NCBI GenBank assembly: GCA_045807745.1
Contig: JBJMGT010000030.1
Coordinates: 1-64,000 of the forward strand
From: QHXQ01 sp045807745
Lineage (GTDB): Bacteria; Acidobacteriota; Blastocatellia; Pyrinomonadales; Pyrinomonadaceae
Length of the DNA stretch: 64,000 nt
Reading direction: 5' to 3'
Shown here: piece by piece, positions 46,332 through 55,900 of the stretch
How the letters are laid out: every line of letters starts with the position of its first letter
Numbering within the stretch: position 1 is the first letter of the stretch
Position numbers and translations under genes: made by a program
Notes under the pieces: model-generated
What the model was told of the DNA's origin: nothing
The model's database searches: none
What the model saw: the letters and a program-made list of their open reading frames with translations, nothing else

Positions 46332-46635
46332 TCCCGGTCAATTGATGGTTTAGTCTGTTGCACATTCGCTTGATCGCTAATATGCAACTCGGCGAAATCG
46401 ATGTAAGGGAAGGTCGCAGTTTGAAGCTATTGACATAGTCTCGGTCTTGATAATAATCTCTTTCTGGTTTTCACTAAGATACCTGAATGCGGGTTGCCTT
46501 ACCCCGTAATTCCGATCTCGTCTTCGCTAAACTGAAGCTTTCGCTCCTCAACTTCGAGCGAAAATTAAAAAGGTTTTCAAGTGTATCTGCTACACCCGCA
46601 AGCGCAATTTTCCTCACAAAGAAGGTAAAGAATAA
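46332..46635 (+). other. A+T-rich upstream region of the TIR fusion gene
   Basis: This 304-bp gap has lower G+C than the flanking genes. TTGACA at 46430-46435 is followed after 15 to 18 bp by an A+T block (taataatct) that could hold the -10 box. AAGGT 11 nt before ATG 46636 is a likely ribosome-binding site. A short + strand frame from 46487 is not protein-like. Confidence 0.45.
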
Positions 46636-48060
46636 ATGTTCAAAAAAAGAATTTTCATCGGCAGCGCAAATGAGACAAAGGACACCTTGGCAGCCCCAAT
46701 CGCGAGATGTCTAAGCAAAAAGGGCTTTCGGGTCGAAAGATGGTGGGAGGTTTTTGAGGGTGGTGATCTGCTTCTTCCGAAGCTGATGCAGGTGGCTAGG
46801 CAGGTTGATGGCGCGGTCTTCATATGTAAAGGGACAGACAGGGTGTGGATGCGCGACACGGAGCACTACGCGCCGCGAGATAATGTCATCTTCGAGCTTG
46901 GGCTGTTCATACAGCAACTCGGCAACCCTAAACGATGCATAGTCGTAACAGATAAAGATACTCACTTACACTCAGACTTTAACGGAGTGATCTGTCTTAT
47001 ACTGACCGAAGAAGACATAACTGCTACAGGAGAAGAGATCGCCGAACACTTTAACAAGCTGTTCTCTGAGATAGCGGCCGAAGAAGAGGTGGGCGAGCCG
47101 CAGGTTTACATCACTGAGACAGACCCAGACCTTGTGCGGATTACATCTTCCTGTCGCATCCCTCCTGAGTGGCGTGTCCGAGCATTATTCTTCGGCACCG
47201 AAGGGGCGCAGAATTGGCTCTCACTTGAGAAGCGAGGTGATCACATTGAGGAAAAAGAAAAAAACAAAATGCATAAACAACTATTGACGGTTGTGAAAAA
47301 TATCAAACCACTCGACAATGACAATGCACCTATACACACATTCGTATCGCTGGGGCCTGGGGCGGCGGATGCCGACCAAGAGCTGATCATGCACCTCAGC
47401 CCACGGCGGCGTGCGATCAAATACATTCCTGTAGACATAAGCGAAGGGCTAGTCAATCACGCCGCGCACACCCTACATGCTTGGGCGCGTGTTCCCTTTG
47501 GCCTCTTGTGTGATTTTGAAGTGCGCACGGCTTTTATCGAGCGTCGGCTGAAGGGCCGAGTTCAACACCCCGTCTTGTACTCACTCCTCGGTAATTCACT
47601 TGGGAATCTTGATAATCGCGAAATGGGATTCATGAGTAGCATCCAAGAGGTGTTAAAGAAGGGAGACTATTTGTTGCTCGAAGTGGCAACGAAAACTTCC
47701 GAATGGGAATTGGAGAAGGATATGAGATTCAACCTAAATGAGCATTCCACAGCGACGCGCCGTTTCTATGCACAGGGCATAGCGCGCCACACCGGCGAAG
47801 GGTTACAAGGCCTAGTGAATGCATATACGCAAGTAATAGAGGTCAAAGAGGGAGATAGTGATGTCGGCGCGGAAGCTACTTCGGTTGATTACGTGCATAA
47901 GAGAACGGGTACAATCATTGTGAGCCTGCGCCGATATAATTGGGATGAACTCCTCACTTGGTTGAGCATGTTCAACTTTACAATCGTAGCTGAGTCCCAA
48001 TGCTTCCCTTTCGAGCAACCTACCATAGGCATCGGTGTGGTGTTACTGAAAAAGATGTGA
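46636..48060 (+). CDS. TIR-like domain fused to EgtD-like methyltransferase
   Basis: The product (474 aa) joins two domains. Residues 4-125 form a TIR-like nucleotide-binding domain of the PF10137 type: RIFIGSANE at the start, an Asp in VDGAVF, and RDNVIFELGLF at 81-91 with the conserved Glu87. Residues 230-474 match EgtD-like SAM methyltransferases: SLGPGAADADQ at 238-248, YIPVDIS at 263-269, and LLGNSLGNLD at 317-326, like the STIGN motif of histidine methyltransferases. Related TIR domains are NAD hydrolases or nucleotide sensors in antiviral systems. EgtD methylates histidine. The combination suggests a sensor/effector protein, but substrate and partner are unknown. It is A+T-richer than its neighbours, suggesting transfer. 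ATG 46636 is the only good start. Confidence 0.78.
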   Translation: MFKKRIFIGSANETKDTLAAPIARCLSKKGFRVERWWEVFEGGDLLLPKLMQVARQVDGAVFICKGTDRVWMRDTEHYAPRDNVIFELGLFIQQLGNPKRCIVVTDKDTHLHSDFNGVICLILTEEDITATGEEIAEHFNKLFSEIAAEEEVGEPQVYITETDPDLVRITSSCRIPPEWRVRALFFGTEGAQNWLSLEKRGDHIEEKEKNKMHKQLLTVVKNIKPLDNDNAPIHTFVSLGPGAADADQELIMHLSPRRRAIKYIPVDISEGLVNHAAHTLHAWARVPFGLLCDFEVRTAFIERRLKGRVQHPVLYSLLGNSLGNLDNREMGFMSSIQEVLKKGDYLLLEVATKTSEWELEKDMRFNLNEHSTATRRFYAQGIARHTGEGLQGLVNAYTQVIEVKEGDSDVGAEATSVDYVHKRTGTIIVSLRRYNWDELLTWLSMFNFTIVAESQCFPFEQPTIGIGVVLLKKM

Positions 48061-48423
48061 TATTAGCTAAACGAGCCGCGAAATAGACTTTGCTGAGTCC
48101 CGACTCTGGCTTTGAATAGAACGTTAAATCATACTCTCTGATCCCCGGAAAGAGCATCAACACGTAAGATCAGTGGCCATTGTTGCGCCTAACTCTGCGG
48201 TGAGCCTCAAATAGCCAGTTTCTCTTCAGACCGTAGCCCGCACAAAAAATCCCAACCAGACGCCCCGGCAGACGCGCAAGAGACGCGGCCGGGACGCCCG
48301 CCTGTTATTGTCCGCGCCGCGTTAGATCACTTGCCCCGGCCTATTGCGAGCACGGTGCGCGCGCTTGCCCGAGCACGCCGCAGCTTGAGTCTCAATGATG
48401 CAGGCTCTCCGAGTGGAGCGAAC
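48061..48423. other. intergenic region before the eCIS operon
   Basis: These 363 bp hold no clear gene. A G+C-rich imperfect hairpin lies at about 48262-48302 (cgccccggc with ggccgggacg). It may terminate the TIR fusion gene. No consensus promoter for the eCIS operon was found. Confidence 0.4.
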
Positions 48424-48663
48424 ATGGACTTGCCCGAGTCCGAGGTGCATTCGTTCATCGTTAAGCTGTGGTTTGAACAGAGTGCCGAGCAGGCGGCGCG
48501 TGTTGCGTGGCACGGGCACGTGACGCACGTGCCCGGCGGCGAGCGCCGTTACCTGAAAGAGTTGACCGACATCGTCGCGTTCATCGAGCCGTACCTGCGC
48601 ACGGCGGGCGCACAGCCGGTCAGACACACACGCTTCAGACGCTGGCTGCGGCTCCGACGTTGA
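48424..48663 (+). CDS. small conserved protein at the head of the eCIS operon
   Basis: The product (79 aa) contains VKLWFEQSAEQ, WHGHVTHVPGGERRYL and DIVAFIEPYL, a pattern I recognise from short unnamed proteins near such loci in several phyla. It has a basic C-terminus and no signal. ATG 48424 follows ggag. A longer frame from 48331 adds an arginine-rich, unlikely leader. Its place just before the cap gene suggests a regulatory or assembly role, unproven. Confidence 0.7.
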   Translation: MDLPESEVHSFIVKLWFEQSAEQAARVAWHGHVTHVPGGERRYLKELTDIVAFIEPYLRTAGAQPVRHTRFRRWLRLRR

Positions 48664-48702
48664 ACTGTCGGGCCAGAATCAAGCGGGCAGAGCACACACA
48701 GC

Positions 48703-49290
48703 ATGGCGACCTATCAGGCGATTGCCGTGACCGGGCAGGCCCTACTCGGCTTACTCGCCGACGCTTGTCCGAAGGCGGATTTTCCGGGCGCGCGCTTCGA
48801 CCTTTATCAGGCCAAAGATTATGGCGCGCCAATGGAGGAGGGCGTTTCGCTCTATCTCTATCGCATCGCGGTCAACGGCTCGCGGCGCGCGCTGCCGCCG
48901 CGCACGGACGCAACGGGCCGCCGCTTTAAGCCGCCGCTCCCGCTCGACCTGCACTATCTGCTCACCGCTTGGTCGAAGACGGCCGCCCGGCAACTACGTC
49001 TGCTCGCTTGGGCCATACGGATGCTCGAAGACGTGCCGGTGCTCCACGCGAGTCTCTTGAATTCATACGCGCCTGAAGGCGAGGTCTTTCGGCCGAATGA
49101 ATCGGTTGAATTGATGTTCGATCAATTGACGCTGGCGGATATGAACAACCTGCTCTCGGCCTCGAAGTTCGCGCCGCAACTCTCGGTCGGTTATTTGATT
49201 CGCATGGTGGCGGTTGAATCAACGGTCGAGCTGCATGAGTACGAGCCGGTGCAGACGCGCGCCTTTGACATGGGGCAGAACCAGAAATGA
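48703..49290 (+). CDS. eCIS cap protein (DUF4255, Pvc16-like)
   Basis: The product (195 aa) is a DUF4255 protein: SLYLYRIAVNGSRR, LPLDLHYLLTAW, a long middle helix and the C-terminal domain ending MVAVESTVEL. In Photorhabdus virulence cassettes the homologue Pvc16 caps the distal end of the tube and sheath. ATG 48703 starts the family N-terminus. The stop overlaps the next start (ATGA). It is the first structural gene here, whereas pvc16 closes the PVC operon. Confidence 0.9.
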   Translation: MATYQAIAVTGQALLGLLADACPKADFPGARFDLYQAKDYGAPMEEGVSLYLYRIAVNGSRRALPPRTDATGRRFKPPLPLDLHYLLTAWSKTAARQLRLLAWAIRMLEDVPVLHASLLNSYAPEGEVFRPNESVELMFDQLTLADMNNLLSASKFAPQLSVGYLIRMVAVESTVELHEYEPVQTRAFDMGQNQK

Positions 49291-50252
49291 TGCGCGAGCC
49301 TTTTCGCCGCTTGGAGTTGGTGACGCTCGTCGCGCCGCTGGGTCTGCGTTTTCGCGATGTCGTGACGGATACCTTTGTGAACGATGGTCTGAGTGTGACG
49401 GTCTATCCGCCAGCTAACCCTCTGCGCCGCACCCTTGCGTTCGCCAATCGCACGGGCGTCTACGTGCTGCATCATGCGCCGGGCTTGGGTGAGTTCGAGC
49501 ACGGCGCGGGCGACGACGCCTTCTGGGCCGGTGTGCCGCAGGGGCAACCGTTCGTCGTAGAAGTGGAAGACACGGAGCGCCGCTTTCTGCCGTTCAAGCT
49601 CACGCTCAACCTACCGCAAAAGGGCATCTACAATTGGGTCTCGCCTTTGCCGTCCGCCGCGCAGCCACTCTCGCCGCCCGTCTCTGTCGCGCCTGTCCCG
49701 CTCTATTCCGCGCCGACGCGCAGCACGCCAGCGGGCGTCGCCGTGCTCCGCGCCGAGTTGTGGGACGCACAAAGGCAGACGCCAGCCGCTTGGGCCGTCA
49801 TCGAAGCACGCATCGAAGACCAACTGCTCGCGCGCGGCATCGCGGACGAGCGCGGCCGGCTGGCGTTGATCTTTCCGTATCCGCCGCCGCAAAAATTTCC
49901 CGTCAGTTCGCCCGTCGGGTCGCCGGCCGATGCTTCGCCGCCCGCGCCGCGCGGCCCGTCCATTTACGAACAAGAGTGGCGCATCACGCTGAGCGCGGGC
50001 TACGCGCCAATTGCTTCGCCGCCCGCGCCGCTGGATGTTACGACGGCGAACGCGCTGCCTGATCTGAACGCGACGCTCGCACAGTTGAACCAGCCGCCCG
50101 CAAATCTGTGGCTCGATTTCACGCAGCACGTGCGCCTGTTGGCCGTCACGCTGCGTTATGGGCGCGAACTTGTCTTGCAATCTGAGGATTCGATTAACCA
50201 TTCACCGCCAGCGCCGCCGCCGCGCGCGCTGTTTATCACTCCGGCCGCATAA
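49287..50252 (+). CDS. eCIS-associated beta-rich structural protein
   Basis: This 321-aa protein is not assigned to a family. Its first 115 residues look like a beta domain (LVAPLGLRFRDVVTD, VYPPANPLRRTLAFANRTGVYVLHHAPG). A carboxypeptidase-regulatory-like beta domain follows (LRAELWDAQRQTPAAWAVIEAR). Pro/Ser-rich linkers separate parts, including SPVGSPADASPPAPRG. It is translationally coupled to the cap gene (ATGA overlap), so it probably acts in the particle's distal end or surface. A similar SPVGSP motif occurs in the next protein, the sheath. Confidence 0.72.
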   Translation: MMREPFRRLELVTLVAPLGLRFRDVVTDTFVNDGLSVTVYPPANPLRRTLAFANRTGVYVLHHAPGLGEFEHGAGDDAFWAGVPQGQPFVVEVEDTERRFLPFKLTLNLPQKGIYNWVSPLPSAAQPLSPPVSVAPVPLYSAPTRSTPAGVAVLRAELWDAQRQTPAAWAVIEARIEDQLLARGIADERGRLALIFPYPPPQKFPVSSPVGSPADASPPAPRGPSIYEQEWRITLSAGYAPIASPPAPLDVTTANALPDLNATLAQLNQPPANLWLDFTQHVRLLAVTLRYGRELVLQSEDSINHSPPAPPPRALFITPAA

Positions 50253-50272
50253 GCCGTGAAGGAGGAAGTCTC

Positions 50273-52354
50273 ATGCCTGAATACCTTGCTCCGGGAGTCT
50301 ATGTCGAGGAGACCTCGTTTCGCGCCAAGTCCATCGAAGGCGTGAGCACGACCACGACCGGCTTTGTCGGCTCAGCGCGTTACGGGCCTATCGACCTCGA
50401 AGCCGACATCATCACCGGGCTGGTCGAATTCGAGCGCGTCTACGGCGACCGCCAGCCGCTCGCGCTCGTGCCCGAAGCCGATCCGCTCAACAAACTGCGC
50501 CAGCCGAATTTTCTCTGGCACGCCGTCCGCGCCTTCTTCGAAGAGGGCGGCAAACGTCTCTACGTCTCGCGCGTCTTTCGCCAACTCGGCGCGGAGCCGA
50601 AGCCCTACAAACGGCCCGACGAGAAGCTCAACGACGACAAGCCGACCGTCGTCCAAGGGATGAACAGCGACGGGCACGGGCGCGCGTGGCTCACGGTCGA
50701 TCCGGCCGCGGGCGCACGCGACGATTCAATTTTGATCCGCGCACGTTTCCCCGGCGCATACGGCAACCTGCGCGTGATCATCACCGCTGTGCTGGGGCAA
50801 AACATGCTCGCGGGCGATAAGGGCACGCTGAGCGCGGGCGCGTTACGCGATTGGGACACGGTCTGGATCGGCGATCTCGTCGGCCCCTTCTCGCCACCAT
50901 TCGCCAGCCCTGTGGGCAGCCCGCCCTCCGCGAGCGGTCTCTATCTGGCGCGTTTCAACCGCGACGAGCAGACCTTCGTCTTCAACGCTGACGGCGGCAC
51001 GCCGACCAACTCAGACCTGCGTCTGAACGTGCCGAAAAATTCCAACCTCCCGTCGCTCGATCCGAAAGACGGGCACGAGGTGCGGCTCGTCACGTTCACG
51101 GTCACCGTCCGCTCGGCCACCGACCCGACGGCTTCGCAAGTCTGGAGCAATCTGGCGCTTGACCCGCATCACCGCGACGCATTTGGCGCACCCGATTCGA
51201 TCACCGAATACTTCAAACAGAATCCGAACAGTCTGACGCAGGCGCGCACGCTGCCCATCGTCATCCTCGGCGGCTCGAACGTCAAAAACGGTCTCAACTT
51301 GCTCGACGCAGTGCTCGACTACGGCACGCGCAACGGCAACACAACCTTGCGCCAGAGTCTCAGCGACTTTGCCGCGCGCGACGCGAAGACGGTAGCGAAA
51401 TCGACCGACACCGCGCGCTCCATCGAGATACAACTGACCGGCGGCAACGACGGCGCACCGCCGAGCGCGGGCGATTACGAGGGCACTGTGGATGAACAGA
51501 CCAACGACAAGTCTGGTCTCATGGCGTTCGAGGATTTGGAGGACATCTCGATTGTGGCCGCGCCGGGCGCGACCTACAACTTCGCGAACAATCAGACGGC
51601 CGCCAGCGCCACCATCAACGCGCTCATCTCGCACGCCGAACGCATGCGCTATCGCATCGCTGTGCTCGACAGCGGCGACAATCAAGCGGTCGCCGAAGTC
51701 CGCGCCATGCGCGCCAAGATGGATTCCAAGTACGCCGCGCTCTACTACCCTTGGGTGCGCGTGCTCGACCCTGTCACCAACACGGAACTAAACCTGCCGC
51801 CCTCCGGCTTCGTCGCCGGCATCTACGCGCGCAACGACGTGAACCGCGCCGTCTACAAAGCGCCCGCCAACGAGGTCGTCAACCTTGCCATCGGCTTCGA
51901 GAAGTTATTGAACAAGGCACAGCAGGAGGTCTTGAATCCGGAAGGCATCAACTGCTTCCGCTTCTTCGAGGGGCGCGGCTTCCGCCTGTGGGGCGCACGC
52001 ACCATTAGCTCCGACCCCGAATGGAAGTACGTGAACCTGCGCCGCTACTTCGCCTATCTCGAACGCTCCATCGACAAGGGCACGCAGTGGGCTGTGTTTG
52101 AGCCGAACGGCGAGCAACTCTGGGGCAACGTACGCCGCACGCTCGAAGATTTCCTCTTGAACGAGTGGACGATGGGCGCGCTCCTCGGCGACAAACCGGA
52201 GAAAGCCTACTTCGTCCGCTGCGACCGCTCGACCATGACGCAGAACGATCTCGACAACGGTCGCCTCGTCTGTCTTATCGGCGTCGCGCCCTTGCGCCCC
52301 GCCGAATTCGTCATCTTCCGCATCGGTCAGTGGACTGCGGATCGAAAGGTCTAA
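50273..52354 (+). CDS. eCIS/phage-tail sheath protein
   Basis: The product (693 aa) starts MPEYLAPGVYVEE, the classic sheath N-terminus. Next come GFVGSARYGP and VRAFFEEGGKRLYVSRVF. The C-terminal sheath domain has LYYPWVRV, PPSGFVAGIYARND, KAPANE, INCFRFFEGRG and WGARTIS, then DFLLNEWTMGALLGD and the terminal RPAEFVIFRI. It forms the contractile sheath that drives the tube through a target membrane. A middle insertion (about 130-420) decorates the outside and includes a Pro-rich loop. A ggagga site precedes ATG 50273. A perfect palindrome follows the stop. Confidence 0.95.
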   Translation: MPEYLAPGVYVEETSFRAKSIEGVSTTTTGFVGSARYGPIDLEADIITGLVEFERVYGDRQPLALVPEADPLNKLRQPNFLWHAVRAFFEEGGKRLYVSRVFRQLGAEPKPYKRPDEKLNDDKPTVVQGMNSDGHGRAWLTVDPAAGARDDSILIRARFPGAYGNLRVIITAVLGQNMLAGDKGTLSAGALRDWDTVWIGDLVGPFSPPFASPVGSPPSASGLYLARFNRDEQTFVFNADGGTPTNSDLRLNVPKNSNLPSLDPKDGHEVRLVTFTVTVRSATDPTASQVWSNLALDPHHRDAFGAPDSITEYFKQNPNSLTQARTLPIVILGGSNVKNGLNLLDAVLDYGTRNGNTTLRQSLSDFAARDAKTVAKSTDTARSIEIQLTGGNDGAPPSAGDYEGTVDEQTNDKSGLMAFEDLEDISIVAAPGATYNFANNQTAASATINALISHAERMRYRIAVLDSGDNQAVAEVRAMRAKMDSKYAALYYPWVRVLDPVTNTELNLPPSGFVAGIYARNDVNRAVYKAPANEVVNLAIGFEKLLNKAQQEVLNPEGINCFRFFEGRGFRLWGARTISSDPEWKYVNLRRYFAYLERSIDKGTQWAVFEPNGEQLWGNVRRTLEDFLLNEWTMGALLGDKPEKAYFVRCDRSTMTQNDLDNGRLVCLIGVAPLRPAEFVIFRIGQWTADRKV

Positions 52355-52356
52355 CA

Positions 52357-52437
52357 GAAGTGCTGAGTACTGAGTGCTGAGTGCTGAGTAAAGGCACGGC
52401 ACACACTCAGCACTCAGCACTCAGTACTCAGCACTTC
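52357..52437. repeat. heptamer palindrome, unit GTGCTGA
   Basis: Arms 52357-52389 and 52405-52437 are a perfect 33-bp inverted repeat built of GTGCTGA/GTACTGA heptamers, with a 15-nt loop. It lies between the sheath and tube genes, inside the operon. The next ribosome-binding site follows directly. It may tune the ratio of the two highly used structural proteins. Confidence 0.93.
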
Positions 52438-52453
52438 ATTTAGGAGGATAGCC

Positions 52454-52906
52454 ATGGCAGTTCTTCGTGACCGCCCTTACGTGCAGTTTAACTTCCTGGT
52501 CGATCTGGGCACGGGCAACACTGATGGCCCGGAAGCGGGCTTCCAGGAGATGAGCAACATCGGCATGGAGGTGACCGTCTCCGAATACCGCACGGGCAAC
52601 TCGAAAGAGAACAGCGTGCGCAAGATGACGGGGCTGAACAAGGCGACGGACGTGACGTTGAAACGCGGCGTCATCGGCTCGCTCAACCTCTATCAGTGGC
52701 TCAACGACATACGCAACGGCAACCAGAGCGCCGAGCGCACGATCACGATCCAGTTGCAGAACGAGGATCACACGACGGTCGTGCAGACTTGGAAGCTCCT
52801 GCGCGCCAAGATCATCAAGCACATCAGCGGCCCCTTTAACGCTAAGGGGACGGATGTGGCGATGGAAGAGTTGACCATCGCTTACGAGCGGCTTGAGATG
52901 GAGTAG
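52454..52906 (+). CDS. eCIS/phage-tail tube protein 1
   Basis: The product (150 aa) is a gp19/Hcp-like tube protein. FNFLVDL at the start, ISVEYRTG-like sequence (VSEYRTGNS), the conserved VTLKRGVIGSLNLYQWLND and the C-terminal EELTIAYERLEME are all typical. It stacks as hexamer rings inside the sheath. An aggagg site precedes ATG 52454. The next gene begins 9 bp after its stop. Confidence 0.94.
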   Translation: MAVLRDRPYVQFNFLVDLGTGNTDGPEAGFQEMSNIGMEVTVSEYRTGNSKENSVRKMTGLNKATDVTLKRGVIGSLNLYQWLNDIRNGNQSAERTITIQLQNEDHTTVVQTWKLLRAKIIKHISGPFNAKGTDVAMEELTIAYERLEME

Positions 52907-52915
52907 ACAAAAGTC

Positions 52916-55900
52916 GTGCTCGCCCGTCGCGCCGCGCGGAGGCTGCCCGGCTTCCGCTTTGAGACCCAGTCGCCGCCGCTCTCCGAGTGGCTGCCCCGGA
53001 TGGACGTGTGCTATTTCGTCGGCTTCACGGCGTCGGGGCCCATCGACACGCCGGTCGCGGTTGAGTCGGTCGCGCACTTCAACGCGATCTTCGGCGCGGA
53101 CATCGGCATAGCACGCGACGCCGTGCTCGGCGAACAAGCGCAAGGCCACCTCGCGCCGACGGTGCGCGCCTTCTTCGCAAACGGCGGGCGGCGCTGTTGG
53201 ATCATGCGCGTGGCTCGTTTGTCCTCGCCGACGAATCCGCTGAATCGTGCGCGCTCGAACTACTTCCCCGTGCCGGGTCTCGCCATGGCCACGCTCGACG
53301 CGCAAGGGCAGATAGGACACATCAACCCGGCCTTTGCGCGCGCGCGCTCCGAGGGCAGTTGGTCGGACGCTTTGGAGACGAGTGCCGCGCTGCTTAGTCG
53401 CTCGGTCGAAGTGGTCTCGACGGCGCTCGATCAGTCGCTCGACAAACTCACGGTCGATCTCGCCGTCGATACACCCGACGACATCGTGGTGGGCGATCTG
53501 TTGCGGCTCACGTTCCAAGAGGGCTATGTGTTGCTGCTCTACGTCGGTGCGGTCGAAGTCTTAAGCGCGAGCACGGCGGGCCAGCGCGCCCGTGTGCGCG
53601 TCACGGGCGCGCAAGGTACGTGGCTGTACACGCGCGCGCCGAGAAGTCGGCCGCGGCGGCGGCGCGTCGTCCGAGCACAACTCTTCAGCTTCGATCCGCC
53701 GCCCACGGCCGAGTCAGGCGCGGATGAAGAGCAGACGGTTGTTGATCGTTTCCGCATACGTTACGAGGCGATCTTGCAGCCGGTCTTCAAAGACGCGCCG
53801 CAGACGGGCAGCAATCCGCCCGCGCCGCCCGCCCCGACTGGCGCGCTCACGCGCACGGGGCAAGAGGTTACGCTCGACATCAACGTGGCCCCGGAAGATG
53901 CACCTGCGCCCGGCGCGCTCGTCGCGGTCGATCTGCCGACCAGTCAATTGTGGGTGACGGTACAGCAATCGAGTGTCACCAGTCATGGCCCGACGGCTGC
54001 GGGCACGGGCGTGCGCGTCGTCGGCGAGGCCGTCTGGTGGACTGGACGCGCGCCAGCGACGCTGCCGCAGACGATTATCGGCGCGGAGCGGCTGTCGTTT
54101 GAGCTATGGGTGCGCCGCGCGGACGATTATGCGTTCAGCGTGAGCGACCTCGCGTTTCATCCAGCGCATGCGCGCTACTGGGCGCAACTGCCGACCGACC
54201 GCGCCGTCTATCAACAGGATGAAACGGCGCAGGTGAAAGAGCCGACGGTCGAGTTGTGGCGGCCCGTCGCGGGCGATCTGCGCTTCCCGCTCGCGGGCAG
54301 CCCGGCGGCTGGCGACGCGATCTTTTTTCCACTCGCGCTGCCGGCCTTGCCCACCCAGTTTATGCGCGCGGTGCGGCTCGCGGGGAGCACGCTTGAGCGC
54401 GATGGGCTGGCCGAGTTTGACGCTGATCTTTTCCTCGACAGTGATCTGAGCGACGCGACGACGGAAGACTTGCTCGCGCGGGCCGAGTTCCTGCGTTATC
54501 TAAGCACAAGCCCGCGCAAGCTCAGAGGCATTTATGCCGCGCTCGAAATCGAAGAGGTGACGCTCATCGCCGTGCCGGACGCGGTGCAGCGCGGCTGGAC
54601 GAAGACCGAGCCGAAGAAAGCGGCGCTGCCCGCAGACTCCGAGCCGCTGGCGCGCCCCGCTTGGTGGCGTTTCGATTGCGTCAAGCGCGACCAACCGCCG
54701 CCGGTTAAAGAACCACCGGCCGAAAATTTCCTCAACTGCGATCTGCGCGTTGTCCCGCCGCCGACACTGAGCGTGAGCACAGAGCTGACGCAAGCGGGGA
54801 CGTTCACGCTCACATGGGTCTCGGCCGAAGCAGATGCGGAGTTCATCCTCGAAGAGGCCAACGCGCTCGACACAAACGGACGCATCACCGGCGCGTCTGT
54901 CATCTATGGTGGCCCCTTGCGACGCTTCACGCTCTACGGCCGGCGCGATGGAGATTACTACTATCGCGTGCGTGTCATTGCGCACGACGGGAACGAGAGC
55001 GACTGGTCGAACGGCGTGGCGGTGCGCGTCGCGGCGGCGGGCGCGTGGCAGTTGTCTCCGGAGGAGAAATACGACAACGGCGCGCTCCTCGCCGTGCAAC
55101 GCGCGCTCCTGCGCATGACGGCGGCGCGCGGCGATCTGCTCGCGGTGCTCTCGATGCCCGCGCACTATCGCGAAGACAAAGCGTTGGAGCACGCCGCGTT
55201 GTTGAAGAGGTTCAAAGGCGACGGCAGCGGAGATGCAGCGGCCGCCTCACTCACAGCCGGTAACGTCCCGCTCTTCAGCGCGGCGGAGACGCGTGCGCTC
55301 AGCTACGGCGCGCTCTATCATCCGTGGCTCGTCGGCAGCGACGCGCAAGCACCGGGCGCGTTCCGACGTGTGCCGCCCGATGGTGCAGCTTGCGGCGTAT
55401 TAGCCCAACGCGCGCTGACGCGTGGCGCTTGGATCGCGCCCGCGAACGAAATAATAAACGGCGTCATCGCGCTCACGCCCCGCGTGCGCCGCGAACGCTG
55501 GCTCGACTTGCAGAACGCACAACTGAATCTGATCCGCCAAGACCCGCGCGGCTTCCTCGCACTCAATGCCGACACGTTGAGCGATGACGAGAGCGTGCGC
55601 CTGATCAACGTGCGCCGGCTCTTGATCCTGTTGCGCCGCTTGGCTTTGCGGCACGGCGCGACCTACGTCTTTGAGCCGAACGGCGACGCGTTGCGCCGCT
55701 CCGTCCAACGCGGCTTTGAAGGCTTGCTCGATCTCCTGTTCCTGCGCGGCGCGTTTGCGGGCGCAACCGCCGCGACCTCTTTTCAGGTCAACACGAGCGA
55801 CACAATAAACACACGCCAGAGCGTCGAAGCGGGGCGCTTTATCGTCGAGTTGAAAGTCGCGCCCGCCGAGCCTCTGACCTTTGTGACGCTGCGGCTCGTG

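Noticed and set aside
48188..48327. GCCTAAC at 48188-48194 and GTTAGAT at 48321-48327, a possible attC-like pair after the TIR fusion gene
   Set aside because: Spacing (140 bp) is at the upper limit and the inner arms pair poorly. No cassette gene or further site lies nearby.
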